The translations under genes and the position numbers were made by a program. A stretch of 64,000 bases of DNA from Bacteroidota bacterium (GTDB lineage: Bacteria; Bacteroidota; Bacteroidia; Cytophagales; Cyclobacteriaceae). Shown one piece after another: positions 33,587 to 42,688 of the stretch (positions are counted from its first letter, which is position 1; each line of letters begins with the position of its first letter). The DNA lies in the NCBI GenBank assembly GCA_023428695.1, contig JAEYWY010000017.1, forward strand, positions 1 through 64,000, read 5' to 3'. Below the pieces are notes generated by a model that did no database searches, was not told the origin of the DNA, and worked only from the letters and a program-made list of their open reading frames with translations.

Positions 33587-34954
33587 ATGACAAAACCCAC
33601 CTTCCTCGTAATTCTCATACTTGTATGTGCGTTACGCTTGACAGGTCAGGTGCCTTACGGCTCTATTGAACTGACATCGAAAAATCTTAGGACTCTTCAA
33701 CGCTTCCTGGTCGGCGATACGGTTGTCCTTTTTTACAGCGATCCCTATTCATCCAGGCAGCCGCAACCATATCTCAATGAACATTGGGTGTTCATTACAA
33801 CCGCTGGGGAAAGACAAAACCTCCGCATACCTGAATTAGTCGGAAAGGAAAAGGTAGCGGTACTACGCAACGGCGAGAACCTCCTTTTTTACTTCGCGGA
33901 GGAAGTAAAAAAACAGACGTTGCTAAAAGTCCTCACCTACAACACCCAGACAAAAGAAAAGACAATATCCCAATGTTGTGTCATTCCCGACAACCTGATC
34001 GTAACTGCACTCGATGAAACGCTGACATTCATCTATTCTACACCCGCAGGCGAGTTGGGCTTAATGCAAATCGACGCGGGGCGCGTTGTGCGCGATGCCA
34101 GGTATCCGGTTCCGCCGAATACGATACACGTAAAATCCGGGGTTGCGTTTATCGACGAGGGCGCATTCATCCATCCGGGGCAGGCATTTCAGCCTGTAAA
34201 GATCTACCGCTCGCAGGATCAAATCGTGATCACCCATGACAAAATCGACTACAACTTCAACAACAAAAAGAGTGTTACATACTGGACAATCATCGATACC
34301 AATTCCGGTAACGTAACTTCGATGACGATTCCGGAGCCAGGCAGAACATTATACAAATCCATCTGGCATGATGGCAAGCTCTACAGGATCATCAAAGACA
34401 AAGGTTTTCACATCAGGATATTCGACGGCGAAGAGGAAGTAGATAGTTTCTCGATCCCGTACAACGTCGGGTATGCCGACAGTTCAGGGATGTTAAGAGA
34501 CGATGCGGCCCGTCGCGTATTCAACAACCGAAACGTTCGTGACGTGATGGACAATCCTGGTAAGCCATTCATTGTCGTTCAAAAGATCGACGCAACAAAC
34601 ATTATCCTGAAAGTCGGCACACAAAGAGAAGTGAGTCACGGCCATACACCGATCCTTCCAATGGCGTCAATACCAGGGATATTTGTTTCACTCGCTGTCT
34701 CATCGATCAGTCACGCAATTGCAGATGAGTCATACATACATCATTATTTCTATCTCAAGGGAAATATTTCGGATGGTTTTACCTACACAAATGAAACAAG
34801 TCTTTTGGAACAGCGGATTGATCAATATGAACTCTTTGATCCGAAAACCAAATTAGATTACCGTTATAAAAGCTATCTGCGGACCAATCATCACACCATT
34901 GCTTTTTATATGCGTGGGAGGTCGCGACGGCTTGAACTTATCGGATTCCGGTGA
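33587..34954 (+). CDS. Hypothetical secreted protein, possible beta-propeller
   Basis: A 455-residue protein starting MTKPTFLVILILVCALRLTG, a signal peptide. The mature protein alternates short beta-strands with aromatic and glycine turns (HVKSGVAFIDEGAFIHPGQ, GRTLYKSIWHDGKLYRIIKD) and has no long helices, which fits a beta-propeller, but no repeat signature can be assigned. The C-terminus ends in a basic, strand-like GRSRRLELIGFR. It converges on the GH97 gene, four bases from its stop. Function is unknown. Confidence 0.75.
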   Translation: MTKPTFLVILILVCALRLTGQVPYGSIELTSKNLRTLQRFLVGDTVVLFYSDPYSSRQPQPYLNEHWVFITTAGERQNLRIPELVGKEKVAVLRNGENLLFYFAEEVKKQTLLKVLTYNTQTKEKTISQCCVIPDNLIVTALDETLTFIYSTPAGELGLMQIDAGRVVRDARYPVPPNTIHVKSGVAFIDEGAFIHPGQAFQPVKIYRSQDQIVITHDKIDYNFNNKKSVTYWTIIDTNSGNVTSMTIPEPGRTLYKSIWHDGKLYRIIKDKGFHIRIFDGEEEVDSFSIPYNVGYADSSGMLRDDAARRVFNNRNVRDVMDNPGKPFIVVQKIDATNIILKVGTQREVSHGHTPILPMASIPGIFVSLAVSSISHAIADESYIHHYFYLKGNISDGFTYTNETSLLEQRIDQYELFDPKTKLDYRYKSYLRTNHHTIAFYMRGRSRRLELIGFR

Positions 34955-34958
34955 TACG

Positions 34959-36911
34959 CTATTTCCTCAATACAACAATGAACCCGCCACCCGGCGCCAT
35001 TGAAATGTCAACCTTTGTATCGCGTTTCACTTTTCGCTTTTCGATCCGATAGTCTGACGCATAGTTATCAGCATTAACGCCATCAACCGCGAGTATTGCG
35101 TCGTATTCGGCGTCATCCAAAAAATCAAAACTCAAAGTGATATCCCGTGGGATCCAGTTTGTCATACCTGCGATAAACCAGTCATCACCTTTCTTGCGCG
35201 CGGTAACAATGTATTCACCCAATTTTGCATCGCGTATGATTGTTTCATCCCATACCGTCGGAATGCTTCCGAGCAGATTCATAAACTCAGATTCCATCGT
35301 TCCCTGCGAAGGATTACCCGAGAAAATTTGTATAGGACTCTCATAAACAACAAACATCGCAGCCTGGTGCATACGCGTTCCCATTGACATCACCTTGCCG
35401 CCGATAGGACGAAACTTCTCCTTTGTGGCATTATCCAAAAGTCCCGGCTCATAATCCATTGGTCCGGCCGTCATCCTTATAAACGGCAATAGCAAATCAT
35501 GTTCTGGTGTGGCCTTTTCACTCCAGATGTTGTATTCAGAACCAAGTACACCTTCGCGGGTAACGGCATTTGGCCATGTGCGCGAAAATCCTGCCGGCTT
35601 GAAGCCGCCATGAAACATAACCATGATCTTTTTTCGCGCACACGCTTCAGTAATACGATGATAGAAGTTCACTATTTTCTGATCGTCGCGATCCATGAAA
35701 TCGGTCATGATAAAATCCACACCCCATTTGATAAACTGTTCCAAGGCGGGTTCAAGTTGTCGGTCAAGTGTGGAGGCAAGTGTCCACATGCTTAATGATA
35801 CACCGTTTTGTTTTGCATAGGCGGAAATCGCGTCCATGTCAATGTCCGGATTCACCGCGAACAGATCCTTGTAGTCGCTCCATCCCGCATCCATCATAAT
35901 TCGTTCAAAACCAAAACGCTTTGCAAAATCGATGTAGTACTTGTACGTTTCTGTATTAACGCCGGCTCTAAAAGGCACATTAAACAAACTTATTCCAATG
36001 ATCCATTCATCGGTGCCTTGACCGGGTTTGATCCACGAAGTGTCTTTTATCCGTGATGGCGCGCCAAGCCGGTAAACGATATCATTTGAGGGCAGATCTC
36101 GATCGCGTTCCGACAACAGAAAAACACGCCAGGGCAAAGTACGTTTACCTTTTGTTCTTGCGATGTAGTCAGCCCGTTGTGTGACTACTTCCTGTGGAAA
36201 CTCGCCATCGGTCATATGTACAGCCAACGGAAAGGGAGCATTTACTCCTTCAAGGACGCGGTTTTCCCGAAAGCGAAGAAACATACCCGGATAATCCTCG
36301 ATATCTGATTCTGTGACAACCATTCGCCGACCTTGCGGATAACTTACGAGTATGGGTGAAAAGAATAACTTGCCGTTGTCAACGCTGTCAGTGGCTGCTG
36401 CCAAATAGGGCTCCTCGAATGAAGTATGAAAGATATCCGCGTCATCGCGTTTGTTTACAGGTGACCCGTGAAAGTATGTATTCTGCGGAAGCCGATAGCG
36501 GGCCACCTCTTTCGTAATCGTAATTGAGTCTTTTATCGAGGTGACAAACCGATATGCAAATCCATCATTGTATGCGCGTACCTGCAGGCTGATCCCTGAA
36601 CGAAACTGAACGGTGAGCTCGCGATAGTGATCGGTAATACGCCTTCTCTTTTCAGGAACCGGCGATACAATAATTTCATTGACCTCGCGGGTTTGCGTTC
36701 GCCTGAAAGCCCAATGCTCTGTCAATCCCTTAATATCAATTCCGATTGCCGACGGCTCCAGCACGACCTGATTACCAAACCGTGCTGACAACATGAGCTC
36801 TTCACCGCCTGTAATGGATACGTTAACCGTGTTGTCAGGTGACGACACGGAAGCCTGCGCAACGCACATTACAGGAATCAACAGTGCAAGGAAAAGAAAA
36901 AGTATTCGCAT
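34959..36911 (-). CDS. GH97 family glycoside hydrolase (alpha-glucosidase/alpha-galactosidase type)
   Basis: A 650-residue secreted enzyme, with signal peptide from MRILFLFLALLIPVMCVAQ. The N-terminal third is the beta-sandwich (LEPSAIGIDIKGL, DGFAYRFVTS). The (beta/alpha)8 barrel follows, with MMDAGWSDYKDLFAVNPDID and VDFIMTDFMDRDDQKIVNFY, and then a C-terminal beta domain. GH97 enzymes release glucose or galactose from alpha-glycosides in the periplasm of this phylum and are calcium-dependent. Inverting or retaining mechanism cannot be decided safely by eye. It is not linked to a SusC/SusD pair here. Confidence 0.92.
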   Translation of the reverse strand: MRILFLFLALLIPVMCVAQASVSSPDNTVNVSITGGEELMLSARFGNQVVLEPSAIGIDIKGLTEHWAFRRTQTREVNEIIVSPVPEKRRRITDHYRELTVQFRSGISLQVRAYNDGFAYRFVTSIKDSITITKEVARYRLPQNTYFHGSPVNKRDDADIFHTSFEEPYLAAATDSVDNGKLFFSPILVSYPQGRRMVVTESDIEDYPGMFLRFRENRVLEGVNAPFPLAVHMTDGEFPQEVVTQRADYIARTKGKRTLPWRVFLLSERDRDLPSNDIVYRLGAPSRIKDTSWIKPGQGTDEWIIGISLFNVPFRAGVNTETYKYYIDFAKRFGFERIMMDAGWSDYKDLFAVNPDIDMDAISAYAKQNGVSLSMWTLASTLDRQLEPALEQFIKWGVDFIMTDFMDRDDQKIVNFYHRITEACARKKIMVMFHGGFKPAGFSRTWPNAVTREGVLGSEYNIWSEKATPEHDLLLPFIRMTAGPMDYEPGLLDNATKEKFRPIGGKVMSMGTRMHQAAMFVVYESPIQIFSGNPSQGTMESEFMNLLGSIPTVWDETIIRDAKLGEYIVTARKKGDDWFIAGMTNWIPRDITLSFDFLDDAEYDAILAVDGVNADNYASDYRIEKRKVKRDTKVDISMAPGGGFIVVLRK

Positions 36912-36972
36912 CGAGTTTACCGTGATGAAAGGTAGCGATTTTTCGGCGCCCGGACATACCGGTGCGCAACGC

Positions 36973-37341
36973 TTAATGCAGCATTCTTTCAATCTTCAGG
37001 ATCAGCTGATCCGGGCGTATGGGTTTCCTGACCCAGGCGGAGAATTTTAGTCCCACATTCCAGAAATGACGCGCCGGCTGTTGTTCAGTGGACATAAAAA
37101 CGACAGGTACATCGGGCTTTGTTGAGTGGTGACGGATTCCATGCAATAATTCGAAACCATTCTTATCGGGAAGGCGAAAGTCTGCAAGCACCAGGTCGAT
37201 TACAACAGCGGAATCGGCAAGTAATGAGAGGGCATGGGCTGCACAGTCTGAATGAACGGTACGATAGCCATGACGCTCAAGAACCGCACTGATCGATCTG
37301 CGCATGGTGTGAAAATCGTCAACGATCAAAATCGTCTTCAA
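36973..37341 (-). CDS. Single-domain response regulator (partner of 37338-38456)
   Basis: A 122-residue receiver domain with no output domain. The acidic pair is in ILIVDDFHTMRRS, the phosphoacceptor aspartate in LVLADFRLPDKNGFEL, the switch residue in PVVFMSTEQQ, and the conserved lysine in WVRKPIRP. The start overlaps the stop of the adjacent histidine-kinase-like gene by four bases, so the two form a pair. It may act by protein contact or in a phosphorelay. Confidence 0.9.
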   Translation of the reverse strand: MKTILIVDDFHTMRRSISAVLERHGYRTVHSDCAAHALSLLADSAVVIDLVLADFRLPDKNGFELLHGIRHHSTKPDVPVVFMSTEQQPARHFWNVGLKFSAWVRKPIRPDQLILKIERMLH

Positions 37342-38456
37342 TTGGACTTATCGTTATGGTTAACAAGACTACACTGCGGTATCGTCATCAGAACGGTATA
37401 CTCGTCGCGACCAGCCAATACGAATTGCATTTCACCCCTTAGACGGAATAACACCTTCTTTGCTGCATAGAAGTTTAACAGATCAGGATGGTTCAGAATC
37501 TCAGAATAGCCACTGTTTACGATCGACATTTTTTGCTTCAGCAAAGAATGATGGGCAAAGCCTCGTGCATAGAAGACGATCTCAATAACATTTCCTCTTG
37601 CATGGGCATCCAGATGAAATTCCGGATTGGATGAAACGTTCTGCCGGGCAAAAAATGAAACCAGGTTTCCAAATAAGGATCTGATCATTTCGCCATTCTC
37701 AAAATCACGGACAGCGGTGCATTTCACGGCTGGAGAATTTCCGGGCATCGCAGACAATGCAATGGATTCAAGATGAGCTGTAAGATCAGTAGCCGAAACA
37801 GGATTTGAGTTTACTTCAAACCCCTTATCGGATTCCGAGAAGTAAATCAGATTATAGATCTTTTCATCCAGCTTCCTGGCGTTATCATTGATGTGATTCA
37901 CGATAAACTTCAGTTCATCCGTATCGGCATGGTTTACGGCAAGATTGGCAAGACCGCGAATCGTTGCCAGCGGTCCTCTCAGCGCATGCGCGGCCACATA
38001 GACAAACCGGTCGATTTCGAGAGTCTTGTCGGCAAGGCGATCATGCTCTATGGTTATTTCATCCTGGTTGACCAGTTTCAAAATGATCAAGCCGTTGATA
38101 TCGGAAATAAGTCCAAGGTAGAATCCGGAGATGGAAAAGAGTAAAGCCGCGCCATCGCGGCGGTGAAGTTCGATCAACTCGTCGGCAAAGTATCCGGGCT
38201 GCAGATGCAATCCGAGTTCGTCTTCAAGGTTGCTGTTTCGTGAGAATAGTTTGACCGACTTGCCCAACAACTCTTCACGCGAATACGACATTGCATCCAG
38301 AATATTCTGACTTATCGAAATAAATCGGAATTTTGCATCAAGAATGATGTGATCGCGAAAGATCATTCCAATTTGCTGCTGTACTTCAGATGCAAGAATC
38401 AGTTGCCTGGAAATGTCTGGTCGCATAGAATTTCTTAAAGAAAGTCCCGGATTCAC
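37338..38456 (-). CDS. PAS-histidine-kinase-like protein with degenerate ATPase region
   Basis: A 372-residue soluble protein. A PAS domain lies at about residues 20-125 (ILDAKFRFISISQNILDAM, YSREELLGKSVKLFSRN). An H box follows (FVYVAAHALRGPLATIRGLA), similar to the S/AHELRxPL pattern of HisKA, and a coiled dimerisation helix. The C-terminal part occupies the place of an HATPase domain, but I find no clear N, G1 or G2 boxes (only EMIRSLFGNLVSFFA and EIVFYARGF in place). It may bind, not phosphorylate. It is coupled to a single-domain receiver gene. Confidence 0.7.
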   Translation of the reverse strand: MNPGLSLRNSMRPDISRQLILASEVQQQIGMIFRDHIILDAKFRFISISQNILDAMSYSREELLGKSVKLFSRNSNLEDELGLHLQPGYFADELIELHRRDGAALLFSISGFYLGLISDINGLIILKLVNQDEITIEHDRLADKTLEIDRFVYVAAHALRGPLATIRGLANLAVNHADTDELKFIVNHINDNARKLDEKIYNLIYFSESDKGFEVNSNPVSATDLTAHLESIALSAMPGNSPAVKCTAVRDFENGEMIRSLFGNLVSFFARQNVSSNPEFHLDAHARGNVIEIVFYARGFAHHSLLKQKMSIVNSGYSEILNHPDLLNFYAAKKVLFRLRGEMQFVLAGRDEYTVLMTIPQCSLVNHNDKSN

Positions 38457-38589
38457 CCGGGACTTGTTCTCTTTCGAGATTTATATATATGAAGCTATTA
38501 TGGAGCAAAAATAGGCTGTGCGCGATAGCGCTTCCAGCCAGAACGAGCAAATGGCCGGTTCGAATGAGTATTCGGGAATTGATCAGTTG

Positions 38590-39345
38590 TCAGGACGCAA
38601 CACGAGCACCGACCCTGGCGAGAAAGCCTTCTTTTTTTCGTTTTGAGACGTCCAGAGAAACGTCGTTGTCCATGATAACGTAGCCGCCTTCACCGCGAAC
38701 GTATTTCTTGATGTGTGCCAGGTTGACGAGGTATGAGTTATGGATTCGGAAAAAGTTCCGTTCGCCAAGCAAATCTTCGTATTCTTTCAGCGTCTTGCTA
38801 ACGACATGCTTCTTGTCAGAAACCATCACAATCTCCGTGTAATTACTCGCTGCCTCGCAATAAAGAATGTCACTCACCTTGACAAAAACGAGTCCTTCGG
38901 ACGTTGGCAGGGCGAGTTTGTATGCATCGGCGTTACCACTTCGCAGGTTTTCAAACAGGCTGAAAATCCTGTCTTCTATATGACCGGTCTCATTTTTCTT
39001 AACCTTTTTTATCGCCGCCTGCAAATCAGCGATATCGATCGGCTTTAACAAGTAATCGATTGCAGAATACTTGAATGCCTTAATGGCATACTCTGCATAA
39101 GCGGTCGTGAAAATGACCGAAAAAGTTATATCCGGTATCTTTTCAAGGAGATCAAATCCGGTTTCACGCTGCAACTGGATATCGAGAAATACAATATCCG
39201 GATTGCTTTTCCGAATGGCATCAATTGCTTCGCCGACATTCTGGCACAACGCTACCACCTCGACGCCGTCGCAAAAATCCTCAATAAGTATGCGCAAGCT
39301 TTCGCGGCTTTTTAGTTCGTCATCAACAATAACAGCCTTGAGCAT
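38590..39345 (-). CDS. LytTR-family response regulator
   Basis: A 251-residue regulator with start at MLKAVIVDDELKSRESL; an extra six codons upstream are non-homologous. The receiver has the phosphoacceptor aspartate in IVFLDIQLQRETGFD, the TTAY switch region and the YLLKPI lysine. The output is a LytTR DNA-binding domain with YKLALPTSEGLVFVKVSDIL and FFRIHNSYLVNLAHIKKYV. It is divergent from the multi-sensor gene at 39604 and close to the signalling cluster. There is no adjacent LytS-type kinase, so its partner is elsewhere. Confidence 0.93.
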   Translation of the reverse strand: MLKAVIVDDELKSRESLRILIEDFCDGVEVVALCQNVGEAIDAIRKSNPDIVFLDIQLQRETGFDLLEKIPDITFSVIFTTAYAEYAIKAFKYSAIDYLLKPIDIADLQAAIKKVKKNETGHIEDRIFSLFENLRSGNADAYKLALPTSEGLVFVKVSDILYCEAASNYTEIVMVSDKKHVVSKTLKEYEDLLGERNFFRIHNSYLVNLAHIKKYVRGEGGYVIMDNDVSLDVSKRKKEGFLARVGARVAS

Positions 39346-39403
39346 GGTTAGGGGGTTGTCCAAATCAAGGTATGCGAAAATCCGCTGATTTTCAAGACTA
39401 GCC

Positions 39404-39421
39404 CCTTACCCCGGCGTAAGG
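39404..39421. promoter_or_regulatory. Inverted repeat CCTTAC/GTAAGG between divergent signalling genes
   Basis: CCTTAC (39404-39409) and GTAAGG (39416-39421) flank a six-base centre, in the 258-base gap between the LytTR gene (start 39345, minus) and the multi-sensor gene (start 39604, plus). Two TAGCCC(C)TT words lie around it (39399 and 39425). This suggests a protein-binding site, but there is no other support. Confidence 0.3.
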
Positions 39422-39603
39422 AATTAGCCCTTCCTTAAGAATTTTGACATATCGTGCGCAATTTTGCACGGTGCGGTCCGAATCATACGGGACTCAACAT
39501 TAGCCGCTAATATATCCAGACACTCAATTTGCACCACCGTCTACTCATTTCCGGTACCATCAATCCGGTCCGCGCTGTAATATTCGAAAAAAAGAAACCA
39601 CGT

Positions 39604-41967
39604 ATGACAGCCGCCATCCCTTTCCGCCTTGTAAGGCGCGCCCATGTCGACGCACTGCAGCGACAAGTGTCTGGCCAGAAAGCCATTATCTCAAATGCAA
39701 CCGATTTCGTTAAGGAAATCGAATCAGGAAATTTCGATGTTCGATACGGCCACCATGAAGGCGAAGCAATTGATGACATGCTTGGAGCGTCGCTTGAAAG
39801 CATGCGTGACAAACTGAAGTCATTCGCCATTGAGGAGAAGCAGCGTCATTGGGTCACGGAAGGGATTGCAAGGTTTGTTGACATTCTCCGTTCGGGCCAG
39901 GATATCAGCAAACTCGCTGACGAAATTATTAGCAATCTTGTGCGTTACCTCGATGCCAACCAGGGTGCGTTGCTCATGTTAAACGACGACAACCGTGACG
40001 ACATATTCCTGGAGATGATTGGATGTTACGCCTATAACCGGAAAAAATTTCTGCATCACCGTATCAATCCCGGCGAGGGCATGACTGGCCAGGTCTTTCT
40101 TGAGAAGAGCACATTATATATGACGCACATACCGGAAAATTATGTGCGTATCACATCCGGACTTGGCGAGGCGCTTCCGCGGAATCTTTTGATTGTGCCG
40201 TTGAAAATAAACGAAGATGTGTTTGGTATCGTGGAACTCGCCTCGTTCAAAACGATCAAGCCATACCAGATCCATTTTGTCGAAACGATTGCTGAAAGCA
40301 TTGCATCGACAATTTCCACCGTACGCAACATGGCACGCACACAAAAACTGCTTGAGGAAACTCAGGTCCAGTCGGAACAAATGCGCGCGGTTGAAGAAGA
40401 GATGCGTCAGAACATGGAGGAGCTCGAGGCGACGCAGGAAGAAATGAGGCGTGCACAGCACCAGACCGAGGCAGCCCTCCGCGAGATCAGTGAAAAAGAA
40501 GCTTACATGATTACCATGCTGAATGCATCGGTAGATGGCATCCTCACTGTTGACAACGACTTGAAAATCGTGCTGGCCAACAAGGTGATTCGCGACACTT
40601 TCGGCGCGCAGGGATTCGAAATCACATCAGGTTTTCACATTTCGAAACTCAGTCCAGAGGGAGAGGAAGAAGCATTCATTTTTCCATACAGAAAGGCTCT
40701 GACGGGTGAAGTCTTCGAAGTGGAGAAAAACTACTTTGGCCACGACTATATCATCACGTACAATCCCATCCGCGACACCGAGAACAACATCATTGGTGTA
40801 AGTGTATTCACAAAAGATGTCTCTGAACAAGCCAAGCTTCGTCGCCAGAATGAAAAGATTCACGCGGCCGAGAAGCTGCGGATGTCGGCGGTAGAGAACT
40901 ATAGAAACGTGCTCCGCGAACTGGTGAAAAGCAGCGATATTCAGAATGGCAACCTGAATGGAGCTCTCGAAGAAATCACAGTGCAGCTGTCATCAGCGTT
41001 GGGTGTATCACGTGCCTCGATCTGGGCTTACAATCATTCCAACGATAGTATTGTACTCGAAAAACAGTTCCTTGCGCAGGACAAATCATTCGTTTCAGGT
41101 GCCGAGCTGTTCGCAAAAGATTTGCCTCACTATTTCGAGGCCGTAAAGTCCGAACAGGTGATTATCGCTGCGGATGCCATGGATCACCCTGCACTCGTCG
41201 AATTCCGAAAGGGCTACCTTGATGTGTACGATATCCGCTCAATGCTGGATGTGCCATTCTTCCTTGACGGAAAAATCGGAGGCGTCATCTGTTGCGAAAA
41301 CCAAAAGGAATGGAAGGATTGGACGGCGGAAGACGCTGACTTTGCCAAATCGGTTGCCGACCTCATCACGGTTGCGTACAAGTCCCACACAGCAAGAACC
41401 CTTCTGCAGGAAGCACAGACAATGACTGAAACGTTGCGCGCGCAGGAAGAAGAATTGCGTCAGAACATGGAAGAACTTTCGGCTACTCAGGAAGAGCTTG
41501 AGCGTCAGATGAATTCCATTCAAAGAATGAAGAATGACCTCGAAATACGCGAGCAGGTATTCGGGCTGACGACGATACTTTCGGAATCAGATACTTTTGG
41601 TACAATCACACTCGTCAACGATAAATTGTGTTTGGTATCAGGTTACTCACGCGAGGAGTTGATCGGAAAACCGCACAACGTGTTCCGCCATCCTGATATG
41701 CCGCGTGAACTGTTCGCGCGCTTCTGGGACACGATCAAAAAAGGAAATACATTCCAGGGTATTATTAAGAACAAATGCAAGGACGGATCGCATTACTGGG
41801 TCGATGCGACGATCATGCCCGTCAAGGATAGCGAAGGAAAAATTGTGAAGTACGTTGGCGCGCGCTATCACATCAAGGACGACGAATTCGCATTGGCAAT
41901 GTACAACGAGCAGGCGAAAACACTCGGCCTGTCTCCGTTACAAAAACAATCCGCCACAGTGAGGTAA
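39604..41967 (+). CDS. GAF-PAS-GAF-PAS multi-sensor protein without catalytic output
   Basis: About 787 residues from MTAAIPFRLVRRAHV. No transmembrane helix is seen at the N-terminus. It opens with a HAMP-like helical segment (FVKEIESGNFDVRYGHHEGE), then a first GAF domain (about residues 90-250, ISKLADEIISNLVRYLDANQ). A long Glu/Gln-rich coiled coil follows (QNMEELEATQEEMRRAQHQ), then a PAS domain, and a second GAF (SSALGVSRASIWAYNHSND ... DVPFFLDGKIGGVICC). A second coiled coil comes next, and a final PAS of the Aer type (GYSREELIGKPHNVFRHPDM). No kinase, GGDEF, EAL or methyl-accepting domain follows. It probably works as a soluble scaffold or sensor for separate kinases. Confidence 0.88.
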   Translation: MTAAIPFRLVRRAHVDALQRQVSGQKAIISNATDFVKEIESGNFDVRYGHHEGEAIDDMLGASLESMRDKLKSFAIEEKQRHWVTEGIARFVDILRSGQDISKLADEIISNLVRYLDANQGALLMLNDDNRDDIFLEMIGCYAYNRKKFLHHRINPGEGMTGQVFLEKSTLYMTHIPENYVRITSGLGEALPRNLLIVPLKINEDVFGIVELASFKTIKPYQIHFVETIAESIASTISTVRNMARTQKLLEETQVQSEQMRAVEEEMRQNMEELEATQEEMRRAQHQTEAALREISEKEAYMITMLNASVDGILTVDNDLKIVLANKVIRDTFGAQGFEITSGFHISKLSPEGEEEAFIFPYRKALTGEVFEVEKNYFGHDYIITYNPIRDTENNIIGVSVFTKDVSEQAKLRRQNEKIHAAEKLRMSAVENYRNVLRELVKSSDIQNGNLNGALEEITVQLSSALGVSRASIWAYNHSNDSIVLEKQFLAQDKSFVSGAELFAKDLPHYFEAVKSEQVIIAADAMDHPALVEFRKGYLDVYDIRSMLDVPFFLDGKIGGVICCENQKEWKDWTAEDADFAKSVADLITVAYKSHTARTLLQEAQTMTETLRAQEEELRQNMEELSATQEELERQMNSIQRMKNDLEIREQVFGLTTILSESDTFGTITLVNDKLCLVSGYSREELIGKPHNVFRHPDMPRELFARFWDTIKKGNTFQGIIKNKCKDGSHYWVDATIMPVKDSEGKIVKYVGARYHIKDDEFALAMYNEQAKTLGLSPLQKQSATVR

Positions 41968-41996
41968 ACAAAACTTGTGTATGTTGGGATGAAGGG

Positions 41997-42036
41997 GGAA
42001 ATGGGCAGCGCGCGATTTGCTGCCCTTTCCATTTTT
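41997..42036 (+). terminator. Rho-independent terminator of the multi-sensor gene
   Basis: GGAAA plus GGGCAGC pair with GCTGCCC plus TTTCC around a nine-base loop, with one bulged T, followed by ATTTTTA. It sits 30 bases after the stop at 41967. Confidence 0.8.
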
Positions 42037-42069
42037 ATCAGGTTCTGCAAAAAACGCATACACCGATCT

Positions 42070-42498
42070 TTACATATAGTAGATGATTACCGCGGCAACC
42101 AGCAGCAGTGTGAAATGGTAGCCAGTGTTGATTGCAAAAAGTTTTAATGATCTATTCTCCCAGGCCAGTCTGCTCAGATCCATCGGGAGGAAAAACCCGA
42201 GCCATGTAAAACCCACGGCGTTGAGAATACTTGCCGATTTTGACATTTCGCTCGTTCCCGGCACGAAGCTCCATGCTACGATGTTGTGCGCAAACACAAA
42301 TGCAAGGAAAAAATTCCCAATGACCATAAGCGTCATACCGCTCGCGAGTCTCGCCGCGGATGGATTGCCGGAAGTATCGAATCCCATTTCACGCGCCCAC
42401 ACCTTTCCAAAAAGCGGGGTGTACCAGAGATAACCGAGAACAAAATTTGCAACGACGGCGACGAGAATCGCCATCATGTTGATACCGAGTTCTTCCAT
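42070..42498 (-). CDS. DUF1761 family membrane protein
   Basis: A 142-residue four-helix protein with the DUF1761 signature at its start (AILVAVVANFVLGYLWYTPL, FGKVWAREMGF). The other helices are LMVIGNFFLAFVFAHNIV, ILNAVGFTWLGFFLPMDL and YHFTLLLVAAVIIYYM. The family is widespread in Bacteroidota without known function. It is convergent with the multi-sensor gene, whose terminator lies between them. Confidence 0.88.
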   Translation of the reverse strand: MEELGINMMAILVAVVANFVLGYLWYTPLFGKVWAREMGFDTSGNPSAARLASGMTLMVIGNFFLAFVFAHNIVAWSFVPGTSEMSKSASILNAVGFTWLGFFLPMDLSRLAWENRSLKLFAINTGYHFTLLLVAAVIIYYM

Positions 42499-42688
42499 AA
42501 GATTTGAGGGTTAGGTGGTAGTTGATAAAGTTAACGAAAAATTTCACCAGACTACCCGTGTTCGCGCAACAACAGCTTTGAAAAAAAATATTACATCGGC
42601 ATTCCCACAGCTTACGGGATAAGAAACGATTCATTATCTTACTGAAATCAAAACCTGGAAACCTATACTTGCCGGAATAGCCGTTTTT

